64,000 bases of DNA, from assembly GCA_041399065.1 (NCBI GenBank), contig JAWKTN010000001.1, forward strand, positions 1,426,001-1,490,000. The letters are read 5' to 3'. The DNA is from JAGQPD01 sp020426865. Its GTDB lineage: Bacteria > Planctomycetota > Planctomycetia > Pirellulales > Pirellulaceae. Of the stretch, positions 25,700 through 34,930 are shown piece after piece. Position 1 is the first letter of the stretch. Every line of letters begins with the position of its first letter. The notes under the pieces were generated by a model. The model did not search any database and had not been told where the DNA came from. It saw only the letters and a program-made list of their open reading frames with translations. A program made the position numbers and the translations under genes.

Positions 25700-26928
25700 A
25701 CGGCATCTCCGATCACTTCCGCAACGGCTTCACGCAAGGAAGTCGCGATATAGTCGACGTGCTCGGTCGTGTAGTTTTCATTCCACGGAAGGACGAGAAC
25801 GCTATCGAGTGCGGCGTAGGTTTCTGGAAAACGTGATCGCGAGTAGTCGACCGCTTCCGGGCGGGCCAACGTGAAGGGGAAGCGGCTGTTGCCGAAGGTT
25901 CGTTGTTGGCGGAAGATCTGGCAATCGAACGCCGGCTTCTGGATATAGCGTGGTGCGCAGGCGATCCCTCGTGCTTTTAGCTGTGCAGCCAGCGCGACGG
26001 CGCCACCGGGAATTTGATTTCCGTCGACGTGCAGGCAGTACTTCCAGAAGGAATGACAAGCGTTGGGGGCGACTGTTGGAGGAGTCACGCCGGGCAGTCC
26101 GGAAATAAACTGTGTCATTCGTGCGGCAGAAGCCATGCGGGCGTAGACGACGTCGTCCAGCTTGGGAAGCTGTGCCACGGCGACCGCCCCCTGGAGTTCG
26201 GTCATGCGATAGTTGAGTGCGAGGAAGTAGTGATCAGGATGGGGATCGCCGTAGCCCCAGGCCTTGTTGATAAACAAGTAGATGTGGCGCGCCAGCGATT
26301 CATCGTCGGTAACCACAATTCCCCCTTCGCCGGTCGTAATGTGTTTGCCTTGTTGCAGGCTGAAACAGCCGATCGTTCCCAACGTCCCGGCGGGGCGGCG
26401 GTCGTAGGTGGCTCCGAATGCCTGGGCGGCGTCTTCGATAACCGGCAGGTTGTGACGGGCCGCCAATGCCAGGATATCGCGCATCTCGCATGGATTGCCA
26501 AACAGGTGCGTCACCACGATGGCCCGCGTTCGATCGCTCAGAACTCGTTCAATACTGTCTGCCGTCACATTGTACGAATGTCGGTCGACGTCCGCGAATA
26601 CCGGGATCGCCCCCTGGTAAAGGATCGGCGTCAACGCCCCCATGTCGGTGATCGACGTGGTCACGATCTCGTCGCCAGGATTGGGGTTGACGGCGGCAAA
26701 GGCACAATGCAAGGCGGCGGTGCCACTGGAACATGCCAAGGCGAAGCGAGACCCCAAGTGTTGGGCAAACTGTTGCTCGAATTCCTTGACAAAGTTGCCT
26801 TTCGTGCTGGTTAGCGTTCCCGTATCGATCGCGTCGGACAGGCGTGCAATTTCCTCCAGCCCCAACGTCCGCCCCGACGCATCTTGGTCGGACGGGAGAT
26901 CGAGCCTTAGTTGTGCATTACGCTCCAC
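25696..26928 (-). CDS. DegT/DnrJ/EryC1 sugar aminotransferase (WbpE-like)
   Basis: 410 residues, PLP-dependent. Visible are the cofactor-binding ACSSGTAALH, the VIEDAAQAFGA Asp motif, and the Schiff-base Lys in LQQGKHITTGEGG. The family transfers an amino group from glutamate to a keto-sugar nucleotide. A GTG start at 26928 is supported by GAGAGG seven bases upstream. It is second in the minus-strand cassette, directly before the Gfo/Idh dehydrogenase whose 3-keto product it would use. Confidence 0.9.
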   Translation of the reverse strand: MERNAQLRLDLPSDQDASGRTLGLEEIARLSDAIDTGTLTSTKGNFVKEFEQQFAQHLGSRFALACSSGTAALHCAFAAVNPNPGDEIVTTSITDMGALTPILYQGAIPVFADVDRHSYNVTADSIERVLSDRTRAIVVTHLFGNPCEMRDILALAARHNLPVIEDAAQAFGATYDRRPAGTLGTIGCFSLQQGKHITTGEGGIVVTDDESLARHIYLFINKAWGYGDPHPDHYFLALNYRMTELQGAVAVAQLPKLDDVVYARMASAARMTQFISGLPGVTPPTVAPNACHSFWKYCLHVDGNQIPGGAVALAAQLKARGIACAPRYIQKPAFDCQIFRQQRTFGNSRFPFTLARPEAVDYSRSRFPETYAALDSVLVLPWNENYTTEHVDYIATSLREAVAEVIGDAV

Positions 26929-27009
26929 TGGATACCTCTCATGTTGCTAGTTCTTGGTGTAGGCATTGTTAATCGCCACGGCCTCGTTGACGATTGCTCG
27001 GCACGGCGC

Positions 27010-27858
27010 TCATCGACGAACCCGGGCCCCATGGCCCTGTTGTTTGATTTTTCGATCGGCGATGCGGTACCTTACCAATTGCGTCAGCAGCCGAAGATGT
27101 CCCCACATCGTTCGAACAATCTTCATTTTCGAATGGCCGCAAACGCGTGACTGAAGGATGGCAGGGCATTCGACGACCTTGGCTCCACGAAACGCAAGCT
27201 GGGCCATCGTCTCCGCAACACCCAGGAAACCTGTGTCCTGGACGTCCAGCATCATCATGGACGAGCGGCGATAGACACGAAAACAACTGGTGTACGTGAA
27301 CAACTTCAGTGGCAACACCCGCCGGTACATTGCGGACAGCCCGCGGGACAATAACAATCGCCAGCGCGGAACATGTTGTACGCGCCCCAGCGGATGATAG
27401 GGGGACGCGGTCACCAGATCGACACCGTCTTTCATCAACGGCAATAACTCACGCAACTGGCTTGGATCGTATGAGCAGTCGCAGTCGATCGAACAGACGA
27501 TTTCTGTCGGCGCGGCAGCGATGCCGGTCATGATCGCCCCGGTGATCCCCTGGTTACGGCAGTGGTCGATAAACTGACAATGCTCCCAGTCGGCAAATGT
27601 TTCGCGAAGTTTTGCGGAGGTCCCGTCACTGCTGGCGTCGTTTACAAACACGAAGTGTAAAAGGTACGAAGGGCCGAGCGATCGCTGCGTGTGCAGCAGT
27701 GTCTCGCGCAGCAAGTGGATCGATTCGACCTCGTTGTAACAAGGGACGATAATTGTTATCGGGACCGCCTTTGTGGACAGCGGCGACCATTCCGGTTTGG
27801 CGTCGGCGACCGCCTGCGAATGGGGGACATTCGTCTCCGGTCCTGTTGCGGCGTTCAT
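27010..27858 (-). CDS. Family 2 glycosyltransferase (dolichol/polyprenol-phosphate mannosyltransferase-like)
   Basis: About 282 residues with a single GT-A domain: IIVPCYNEVESI, VNDASSDGT and the DxD-region SIDCDCSYDP (metal and UDP-sugar binding). It lacks the C-terminal membrane helices of GtrB-type enzymes but ends in a basic tail that could bind the membrane. It probably moves a sugar onto a polyprenyl phosphate or glycan. ATG 27858 is chosen; an in-frame TTG lies six codons upstream. It is first of the glycan cassette, 81 bases before the aminotransferase gene. Confidence 0.87.
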   Translation of the reverse strand: MNAATGPETNVPHSQAVADAKPEWSPLSTKAVPITIIVPCYNEVESIHLLRETLLHTQRSLGPSYLLHFVFVNDASSDGTSAKLRETFADWEHCQFIDHCRNQGITGAIMTGIAAAPTEIVCSIDCDCSYDPSQLRELLPLMKDGVDLVTASPYHPLGRVQHVPRWRLLLSRGLSAMYRRVLPLKLFTYTSCFRVYRRSSMMMLDVQDTGFLGVAETMAQLAFRGAKVVECPAILQSRVCGHSKMKIVRTMWGHLRLLTQLVRYRIADRKIKQQGHGARVRR

Positions 27859-28047
27859 GGGATGATTCTGTTCCAATGGCCGGCCGATCCAAGCCGTACA
27901 CGTGAGCTGCTAACTACGGTAAAGGACACGGTCCGCAAAGTTTGCGCAACCGTAAAGGTCTCAATGTAGTTGCCGGACGCTCGAACTTCAATCGGTATGC
28001 GAAGGCTAACGTCTCGGTAGACTGGTGATGACCGGCCGGTGAGCGCA

Positions 28048-28719
28048 TCAATATTTGAGCGATTTCTCGAGCCGGGCGATACACAACCGGACGTGTTCGA
28101 GCCCTGGGTGGATTCCTAACGCCGCCTGGAAATAGCCGAGTGCCGCTTGGGGCTCATCCAGCCGCAGGGCGCAATAGCCAAGACTGCTGGCGGCACGAAA
28201 TTGCGTGGCGTTACCGTGAAAAGCCTGCGAGAACGCCTCAAACGCCGGCCGGGTGCGATTCAAGCCAAATTGGGCAATTCCCAATTGATACCAACATTCC
28301 GCGTATTCGGGAGCCACCCGCAGCATGTTTTCGGCCAACCGCAGGGCGTCCATGTACCCCCCCCCCGAATTGTAGGCCGTCAGCTGTGCCAGCTGATGTT
28401 GTTGGTGCGCGTTTCCCGCACGAGCCCAAATGTCGGGCAACGCGTCTTCGGCCAACATCCGCACCGCCCGATCAGTGTCATGTAACGCCCGCGACAAGAC
28501 GTTCCGAGTCGGATAATCGCCGATCATTCCCAGTGCGAGAATGGCTGCACGACGCAGATTTCGTGATCCGTACTCGTATAATCGCTCCAGACCTGCGACC
28601 TGATAGGTCCCGGTGACATCCATGACGTACCGCGCTGCATCGGCACTGCTCAAATATTGATGGTAGAATCTCAATAGTGCTGATTGTCTTAATTGGCGTT
28701 TCACGTCAGGCACTTTCAA
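28048..28719 (-). CDS. HEAT/TPR repeat protein
   Basis: 223 residues. The first half has a HEAT-like helical repeat (NLRRAAILALGMIGD...VRMLAEDALPDIWAR). The second half is TPR-like (CWYQLGIAQFGLNRTRPAFEAFSQAF and DEPQAALGYFQAALGIHP). These are scaffold folds for protein-protein contact. No signal peptide or catalytic motif. The start is unsure: TTG at 28719 sits inside a tandem repeat, and GTGs at 28713 and 28704 are alternatives. It precedes the glycan cassette on the same strand by 189 bases. Confidence 0.7.
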   Translation of the reverse strand: MKVPDVKRQLRQSALLRFYHQYLSSADAARYVMDVTGTYQVAGLERLYEYGSRNLRRAAILALGMIGDYPTRNVLSRALHDTDRAVRMLAEDALPDIWARAGNAHQQHQLAQLTAYNSGGGYMDALRLAENMLRVAPEYAECWYQLGIAQFGLNRTRPAFEAFSQAFHGNATQFRAASSLGYCALRLDEPQAALGYFQAALGIHPGLEHVRLCIARLEKSLKY

Positions 28720-28779
28720 TTTGGGATATGCAATTTGGGATTCACAGTTGGGATTTACAGTTGGGATTTACAGTTGGGA
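28717..28779 (+). repeat. About five imperfect 13-14-bp tandem units
   Basis: Units around TTGGGATTTACAG: two are identical, the outer ones diverged (TTGGGATATGCAA, TTGGGATTCACAG, TTGGGACGAG...). They overlap the presumed start of the TPR gene. Confidence 0.8.
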
Positions 28780-28968
28780 CGAGCAAGTTTGGAAACCGAG
28801 AATGTTGAACATCCACAGGAACCAACACCGCACCGCACGACCTTCCCTGACGAGTGTAATTACTGGCACCGCAAGATACAATCTGAAGGCGTGCGACGAT
28901 TTTCGGGATCGTGGAAAGACGTAACGGTCAGGCATTTTCGGGAAACTCTGCAGGTAGGATGACACGAC

Positions 28969-30240
28969 GTGCGTAGGGCATACACTTCCACTGTCCCCTC
29001 TCTGGGTGGGCTTGCTATCACGCTATGGTCCGTGATGGCGGTCGTGTCGCCGACCATCGCAGTGGCCGAGGAAGATGGGGCACCGTCGGCAACAACGCGG
29101 CCGGCGGAGCATGCGGTTGCGGGAGTGGACGGGGCCGAACGGTCTGGCGCGGAAGCTACCGAGTGGCTGGTGGGGGACGAGTTCCACCAACGGCTTGACG
29201 CGACAGCGTCACTTGTATGGCAGGATACGACGCTCCGTGACGGCCTGGAACGGCTAGCAGCGGCGCATCACATTGCGATCTTTTTGGATCGGCGAGTCGA
29301 TCCGACTCAAACGCTCACCCTGAATGTGTCCGATCTGCCATTACGGAAGTTGCTGCAGAGGATTGCCGTGCAGACACAGATTGGGATCGGTTTTGTGGGG
29401 CCGGTGGTTTATTTCGGTCCGCCGGCGATTGCAGCTCGAGTGGCCACGTTGGCAGAGATCAAGAATCAGCAAGCGAAGCGGCTGCCGGTCCCGGTGCAGG
29501 CCAGATTCCTGGAAGCGAAGCCGTGTTCGTGGACTTCGACGAGCGAACCTCGACGTTTGATCTCGGCACTGGTCAAGCAACATCGTGCGCGTTTCACGAC
29601 GTTGGATGTGGTCCCTCACGACCTTTGGAAAGCGAACAATCTGCCGGCCATGACTTTGCCAGAGAAGCTGACGCTCATCTTGGCCGGTTTCAATAAGAGC
29701 TACGACGTTTCGGCGGATGGCAGTGTGTTGTCACTAACCGGTTTTCCTGAATCGGTCTCGTTGGAGCGCGTTTATCGGGCACCGAACAACGCTCAGGTCG
29801 TCGCCGATCAACTCACCGCCTTGTTGCCTCAGGCGGAGGTGCGGGTGGACGGTGGGCGTGTGGTTGTGCGGTCGACGTTGGAAGACCATTGGGCGATATC
29901 CCGATTGAATCAACGCAATCGCGGTGCCAGCGGTAACGAGCCGGAGACGGTGATGAATTCTCATGGCGATTCAAGGCCACGGGTTCGATCACAGCGAGCA
30001 GAAAAGCGATATTCGCTGGTGGTGGAACAACAACCGGTCGGGCACGTCGTCGATACGCTCGCCAAGCAGTTGGGTATTACGGTTGAGTGGGTGGGCATCG
30101 AGGACGAGTCGAAGCGGCAACGCGTCAGCTTTCAAGTGACCGACGCGACGCTGGAGGAGCTATTGCAGGCTGCCGTAGGGCCGGCTGCCATGCAGGCCAA
30201 AGTGGCTGCCGACAAAGTGACGGTACTGGCTCGGCCGTAG
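28969..30240 (+). CDS. Exported protein with STN (secretin/TonB short N-terminal)-like domains
   Basis: 423 residues with an N-terminal signal sequence (LGGLAITLWSVMAVV, cleavage near AVAEED). Residues about 75-140 (TTLRDGLERLAAAHHIAIFLDRRVD...LPLRKLLQRIAVQTQIG) and the C-terminal 75 residues (GHVVDTLAKQLGITVEWV...LEELLQAAVG) follow the STN/secretin-N pattern of two-helix, three-strand modules. No secretin barrel or TonB plug follows, so it is a stand-alone periplasmic adaptor. The GTG start has AGGA 9 bases upstream. Planctomycetes have many such proteins of unknown role. Confidence 0.7.
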   Translation: MRRAYTSTVPSLGGLAITLWSVMAVVSPTIAVAEEDGAPSATTRPAEHAVAGVDGAERSGAEATEWLVGDEFHQRLDATASLVWQDTTLRDGLERLAAAHHIAIFLDRRVDPTQTLTLNVSDLPLRKLLQRIAVQTQIGIGFVGPVVYFGPPAIAARVATLAEIKNQQAKRLPVPVQARFLEAKPCSWTSTSEPRRLISALVKQHRARFTTLDVVPHDLWKANNLPAMTLPEKLTLILAGFNKSYDVSADGSVLSLTGFPESVSLERVYRAPNNAQVVADQLTALLPQAEVRVDGGRVVVRSTLEDHWAISRLNQRNRGASGNEPETVMNSHGDSRPRVRSQRAEKRYSLVVEQQPVGHVVDTLAKQLGITVEWVGIEDESKRQRVSFQVTDATLEELLQAAVGPAAMQAKVAADKVTVLARP

Positions 30241-30267
30241 TCGATGACCGTGACGCCCATTTGGTTT

Positions 30268-30576
30268 TCAGCTAAGTGCCGTGCCTAGCTTCTCGGTAAC
30301 CGTGCGCTCGATGTAGCCCTTGAGCAACGCCGCCGCCAGGGGGAGGGTCGCATGGACATGAACGGCGTCGTTTTCAACGGTTACGTGGCCTTGCACATTA
30401 AATCCGCGAGCGTCCGCGAGAAACTTCAGCGTCGTGTCTTCCCAGACACTTTCCAGTTTTTCGATCTCGTGGCCAAATTGCTGGCGAACGTCACTCAGCA
30501 TCCGCTCGATCCTCAACGTTGCTTCAGCGCAACCCAACTGATGGGGGACTCGAGTCGTCAACTTCGGCATCGGCAT
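30268..30576 (-). CDS. Polyhydroxyalkanoic acid system family protein (PHA_gran_rgn)
   Basis: 102 residues that match the small family annotated with polyhydroxyalkanoate granules: KLTTRVPHQLG at the start, the central WEDTTLKFLADARGFNVQG, and LPLAAALLKGYIERTVTEKLG at the end. The fold is compact alpha/beta and the biochemical role is poorly defined. Its ATG overlaps the previous stop (TAATG). It ends a four-gene minus-strand operon with mfnB. No PHA synthase is in the window, so storage-granule function is not implied by context. Confidence 0.8.
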   Translation of the reverse strand: MPMPKLTTRVPHQLGCAEATLRIERMLSDVRQQFGHEIEKLESVWEDTTLKFLADARGFNVQGHVTVENDAVHVHATLPLAAALLKGYIERTVTEKLGTALS

Positions 30577-30803
30577 TATTCCTTTCGGTTTTCGCTGTGA
30601 AGTTCCTCGTGCACGTCTTCGTAGGTGCGACGATCGTTGGGGTGCCAGAGCGGAATTCCCGCTCGCAAACGTTCTGCGAGTACTGTCAGTTTTTCGTCGC
30701 TTCCTGGCAAGGCTCGCGTTGCTTCGAATTCTACTGCCGCTAGTTTCTCCGGTTCAAAGTCCCAAATCCCCATACGAATCGCTTCCAGGACGGAGTCGGG
30801 CAT
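30576..30803 (-). CDS. Small conserved-looking hypothetical protein
   Basis: 75 residues (MPDSVLEAIRMGIWDFEP...). Acidic, helical, with a C-terminal WHPNDRRTYEDVHEEL. No known domain recognised. AAAGGAAAG immediately upstream of the ATG at 30803 decides the start over a longer frame from 30896. Coupled by TAATG to the PHA-family protein. Confidence 0.7.
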   Translation of the reverse strand: MPDSVLEAIRMGIWDFEPEKLAAVEFEATRALPGSDEKLTVLAERLRAGIPLWHPNDRRTYEDVHEELHSENRKE

Positions 30804-30892
30804 GGTCTTTCCTTTCGTGCAGATATCATGGCTGTCGGCTGCTCCCGTCCGTGAGTCATAGCCTATGAGTATCAGTATTTCCGCCGTTGGCG

Positions 30893-31612
30893 TCAAGCAT
30901 CGGCATGCAATTGTTCGGCGAACTTGCGAACTGCATCCAATTCAATCGCCGACTCCCGTCCCTGTCCACATGCGGCACCTCGGACGGCAATCAATCGAGC
31001 GCCCGTCCGCTTGGCCGCGTCGAGCTCACTCAATGAGACCGATCCCGCCAATGCGAACCACTGCCACGGTTGTAATTGTGCCACAGCCGCACACAATTCA
31101 TCGCGCCATCGCGTCAGTGAGCTTCCTAACTGCTTATTGTGCGTGTCGAACAGGACCCCTGTCACCTGTTGCCCGGCAGCGTGTGCGATAATGTCGCACG
31201 GCGATGGCGCGCCGGCTGCCTGCCAATCCAAATAGCAAACCGCGATCGGGTCGGCAGTCCGTTGCACGCGATCGGCCCAATCCGACCAGGCAGCCTGCCA
31301 GTCGCGATGCGCCATGTGTGCGAGACCGATTTTCGCAAAGCGGATCACGCCGTGTGGAACGGAATAATGCGATAAGAATTCGAATGGGATCGCCTTCGTC
31401 ATGCTTCGATCCTGCTCGTGCAATTCCCCCATGGCAACGCTGATGGGACAGCGTCCGTCGATGGCCCGGATCACTTCGGAGATCGATTCTGACGATGCGG
31501 CACCCAGCGATCCTCGCGATGGTTCCTTCACGTCAATCACGTCGGCACCGCCGGCAAACGCCACTTCCGCTTCGATACCGTTTCGGACACTCACCAATAA
31601 CTTGATGGTCAC
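30893..31612 (-). CDS. mfnB: (5-formylfuran-3-yl)methyl phosphate synthase MfnB
   Basis: 239 residues. The signature DVIDVKEPSRGSLGAA with its active-site Lys, and a second Lys in IRFAKIGLAH, mark the MfnB (former DUF556) TIM-barrel family. MfnB condenses two glyceraldehyde-3-phosphates to the furan precursor of methanofuran. Methanofuran and tetrahydromethanopterin carry C1 units in methylotrophs and many planctomycetes. The GTG at 31612 overlaps the upstream stop (GTGA); a longer frame to 31780 only shadows that gene. Confidence 0.9.
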   Translation of the reverse strand: MTIKLLVSVRNGIEAEVAFAGGADVIDVKEPSRGSLGAASSESISEVIRAIDGRCPISVAMGELHEQDRSMTKAIPFEFLSHYSVPHGVIRFAKIGLAHMAHRDWQAAWSDWADRVQRTADPIAVCYLDWQAAGAPSPCDIIAHAAGQQVTGVLFDTHNKQLGSSLTRWRDELCAAVAQLQPWQWFALAGSVSLSELDAAKRTGARLIAVRGAACGQGRESAIELDAVRKFAEQLHADA

Positions 31613-32187
31613 GATGTTGCCTCGGACACGGTGGAGGTGGCTGATGGAGTCGACGATAACGATCGTTTGGCTTGCACCAGACGCTGGTTGAGCTCGGTGA
31701 GTAGCTGTGCCGTTACCGGTTCGCACCACGTGCCATGGATCGTCACGTAACCTTCGCACCAGTGGGCGTAGGGGTGCCAAGTGGAACGTTGTTGCCAGTC
31801 GCTCGCTCGCTCGGCAATTCGAACGATGATATTGGCTGTTTGCACTCCCTTCACATCACGGATCCTCAGATCCGCGGGGCCTTGTCCCTGAAAAAAAACC
31901 TCAACGCAACTGAGCGGTACGTCGATCGATCTCCCGAGCAGGACATGCAACCGCAGCAGGTGGCCATCGGTGGCCATGCGGGGGATCATGGCAATGCGAT
32001 ATGCGGTTGCGATAGCGATCGCTGCGAGGACGATCAGAGCAATCGACGCACCCGCCAAAGCGAAACTGCCGCTTTCCCACCCGAGCAACGCCGAGACCGC
32101 AGCGGCTACCGTCGCAAGTGTGGAAAACAGCAAAAATGGAATGGCCGGACGCCGATTCGCTCGCAGCCAGATTTCGTGATTTCGCAT
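31609..32187 (-). CDS. Membrane protein with two N-terminal spans, PH-like
   Basis: 192 residues. Two hydrophobic helices (PFLLFSTLATVAAAVSALLG and FALAGASIALIVLAAIAIA) lead to a soluble C-terminal part (HLLRLHVLLGRSIDVPLSCVEV...) that looks like the bacterial PH-domain membrane proteins, though the match is weak. First gene of the operon with mfnB and translationally coupled to it. Function unknown. Confidence 0.65.
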   Translation of the reverse strand: MRNHEIWLRANRRPAIPFLLFSTLATVAAAVSALLGWESGSFALAGASIALIVLAAIAIATAYRIAMIPRMATDGHLLRLHVLLGRSIDVPLSCVEVFFQGQGPADLRIRDVKGVQTANIIVRIAERASDWQQRSTWHPYAHWCEGYVTIHGTWCEPVTAQLLTELNQRLVQAKRSLSSTPSATSTVSEATS

Positions 32188-32330
32188 TTCTACGATCTGC
32201 CCCCCTTGTGGAAAACGCCGCTGCCAGCCATGGTGTATGCGACGTTTGTCTGCAAAAACTGTGCGGACGCAAGTTTATTTTACGGATTATGTTTAGGGCA
32301 GCACCCCCGCCCAGATAATTTTATCTGCCT

Positions 32331-34043
32331 ATGTCGGAGCACTCCTCACAGGGCCCTCACGGCCACGCTTTGGATACGCGTACCGCGCAGCGTCGTAACT
32401 ACCTGATTGCCGCAGTGATCGTCGCCCTCACCGCCATCTACGGTTGGGCGACCGCTAACGGCTGGACGATGGCCCAGCCTCGTGAGCACGGCCCGCACGC
32501 CACGGAATCGGCGCCCGCCGCAGACGCCCCGCCCGCCGCCGACGCCCAACGCAGCGACAATGAGCAACACAGCGACAATGAGCAACACGGTGCCAACGGC
32601 CAACGCAGCGACGATGACGGTGCAAACAATGCAGACATGCACGCACCAGTCGTGGGTGAGAGCGATGCCGATGCAGATGGGGGGCACGCTGGTGAGATGC
32701 CCGCCTATTACTCTGTCATTCCCTTTGCGTTATTGCTTGGCGCGATTGCGTTACTGCCGTTGATGCGCTGGAGTGAGCATTGGTGGGAAAGCAACCTGCA
32801 TCGGTTTCAACTGGCTGCGGCATTGGCGGTCATCACGTTGATCTATTATGCCTTTATCTATCCATCCGGGGGGATGGGGAAGGTCGTGTCCGTTTTGGAG
32901 CATGCCCTCTTGCAGGAATACTTGCCGTTTATCGTGTTGCTATTCAGTCTTTACACAATATCCGGTGGGATTCGTATCGAAGGGGACCTAGTGGCGCGAC
33001 CGTTGACCAACGCCACGTTCATCGCAGTCGGTGGGCTTCTCGCCAGCTTTATCGGGACGACCGGTGCCGCGATGTTGCTGATCCGTCCGTTGTTGGAAAC
33101 GAATTCGGAACGAAAACACGTCAAGCATACGGTAGTGTTTTTTATCTTCGTGTGTTGCAATTGCGGTGGGTGCCTCTTACCGATCGGTGACCCGCCATTA
33201 TTTCTGGGGTATCTCAAAGGTGTCCCGTTCATGTGGACGATGTGGAATCTGTTTGTTCCATGGTTATTCACCAACGGCATGTTACTGTTGATCTACTACG
33301 CTTGGGACAAGTTTCTGGCATATCCTCGCGAAACGCTGTCCGATATCGTTCGCGATACGACGGCGGTTCGACCGATGCGGATTACCGGCCTGATACCCAA
33401 TGCCCTGTTGCTTTTGGGGGTGATTCTGGCCGTCGCCTTTTTGGATCCTACCAAGGCGTTGACGGGGACGACGTGGCATCCTTGGAAATTCTTGCGTGAG
33501 GTCGTACAGTTGGTGATGGTAGCCATTTCGTTGGCCGCCGGTCCGCTGGCTCCACGTCTGGCAAACCGGTTCAACTACCACGCCATTGTCGAGGTTGCCG
33601 CGTTGTTTTTTGGCATCTTCATCTGTATGCAGCCGCCCATTGAAATCTTGCATGTTGTTGGTGGTTCGCTGGGATTGGAGACGCCGGAGCAGTTGTTTTG
33701 GGCGACAGGCGGGCTGTCATCGGTGCTGGACAACGCACCAACCTATGTGGTGTTCTTTGAAACGGCGGCGTCGGAACCGGAATTCGCCGGCAAGAACTTC
33801 GCACAACTCGTCAATGCCACTGGCGGAACGGCGCAGCACGCTCGCCATCTGTTGGTAGGCATCAGCTTGGGGGCGGTATTCTTGGGTGCTATGACCTACA
33901 TCGGCAACGGCCCGAATTTCATGGTACGGGCGATTGCCGAGGAGTCGGGAGTGAAGATGCCCAGCTTCTTTGGTTACGTGATCTTTTTCAGCGTACCGGT
34001 ATTGATCCCGGTCTTTATTATCGTTTCGCTGATGTTCCTCTAG
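32331..34043 (+). CDS. Sodium:proton antiporter / CitMHS-NhaD-type transporter
   Basis: 570 residues with about eleven membrane spans. Family marks include LFSLYTISGGIRIEGDL, FIGTTGAAMLLIRPLLETN, LLPIGDPPLFLGYLKGVPF and TGGLSSVLDNAPTYVVFFE, the two half-repeats of the ion-transporter (IT) superfamily. It probably exchanges Na+ for H+ across the inner membrane. Between the first helix and the second (about residues 55-125) is an unusual loop rich in Asp, His, Ala and Gln (repeats such as QRSDNEQHSDNEQHG), perhaps metal-binding. The ATG at 32331 has no strong ribosome site. Confidence 0.88.
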   Translation: MSEHSSQGPHGHALDTRTAQRRNYLIAAVIVALTAIYGWATANGWTMAQPREHGPHATESAPAADAPPAADAQRSDNEQHSDNEQHGANGQRSDDDGANNADMHAPVVGESDADADGGHAGEMPAYYSVIPFALLLGAIALLPLMRWSEHWWESNLHRFQLAAALAVITLIYYAFIYPSGGMGKVVSVLEHALLQEYLPFIVLLFSLYTISGGIRIEGDLVARPLTNATFIAVGGLLASFIGTTGAAMLLIRPLLETNSERKHVKHTVVFFIFVCCNCGGCLLPIGDPPLFLGYLKGVPFMWTMWNLFVPWLFTNGMLLLIYYAWDKFLAYPRETLSDIVRDTTAVRPMRITGLIPNALLLLGVILAVAFLDPTKALTGTTWHPWKFLREVVQLVMVAISLAAGPLAPRLANRFNYHAIVEVAALFFGIFICMQPPIEILHVVGGSLGLETPEQLFWATGGLSSVLDNAPTYVVFFETAASEPEFAGKNFAQLVNATGGTAQHARHLLVGISLGAVFLGAMTYIGNGPNFMVRAIAEESGVKMPSFFGYVIFFSVPVLIPVFIIVSLMFL

Positions 34044-34629
34044 CCAGCTGTTTGCAGGGTCGGTGACGAAAACACGATACGAGATGGTCATTGACCATGC
34101 CGATCGCCTGCATGTGAGCATACATGATCGTGCTGCCGACAAACTTGAATCCGCGCCGTTTCAAATCCTTGCTTAGTGCATCCGACTCTTGCGATGTGGC
34201 GGGGACGTCGCGAATATCTGCCCATTGATTTTGGATGGGCCGTCCGTCAACGAATTGCCACAGGTAATGATCGAACGAACCGCATTCTTCCGCAACGCGG
34301 AGGAATGCCCGGGCGTTGGTGATAGAGGATTCAATCTTAAGACGGTTACGAATGAGGCCGGAGTTACCGAGCAGCTTCTCGATTCTCGCGGGCGAAAACC
34401 GTGCCACCTTTTCGGGATTGAATTCGGCAAATGCGCGACGGTAATGTTCGCGGCGGCTGAGGATCGTCCACCAACTAAGCCCCGCTTGGGCGCCTTCGAG
34501 GATCAAGAACTCGAATTGCTTCTGATCATCGTGAACAGGGACTCCCCATTCCTGATCGTGGTATGCGGTGTAGTCTGCGTGGACGTTGCAGGCCCACGGG
34601 CACCGATTGTTGTTGCTAGCGTTTGGCAT
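34018..34629 (-). CDS. tag: DNA-3-methyladenine glycosylase I
   Basis: 203 residues, the family size. It begins CPWACN...YTAYHDQEWGVPVHDD, with the Tag zinc Cys/His set (Cys near the N-terminus, HxxxC-type residues in the C-terminal HLVSCFRH) and FEFLILEGAQAGLSWWTIL, the base-recognition segment with Glu. It removes 3-methyladenine from alkylated DNA. The ATG at 34629 is where Tag homology begins. It overlaps the convergent antiporter gene by 26 bases. Confidence 0.93.
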   Translation of the reverse strand: MPNASNNNRCPWACNVHADYTAYHDQEWGVPVHDDQKQFEFLILEGAQAGLSWWTILSRREHYRRAFAEFNPEKVARFSPARIEKLLGNSGLIRNRLKIESSITNARAFLRVAEECGSFDHYLWQFVDGRPIQNQWADIRDVPATSQESDALSKDLKRRGFKFVGSTIMYAHMQAIGMVNDHLVSCFRHRPCKQLARGTSAKR

Positions 34630-34930
34630 GAGCCACAACTTAAGCTGACGTCCATCGGCTGTCCAGGGCACTGCGAGACGATTCGGAGCATCGAATCTAG
34701 GATCGACATTTTTTTCGCCCAATGTCGGCGCGCCGTTTCTTGTCGATTGGGATTGTCCTTGGCCCGCTTCTGAGGAACTGTAAAACTAGGGGCTCTCGAA
34801 AACGATCTTGCCCTGTACGCGACACGCCGGTACACTCCGCGCCGCCTGGGCCTGGGAAGCAGGAGCTGGGGAAGGCCCGAGGGGCCTGTTCACCGCGATT
34901 TAGCCAATTCGCCCGTAAGACGAGGATTGC

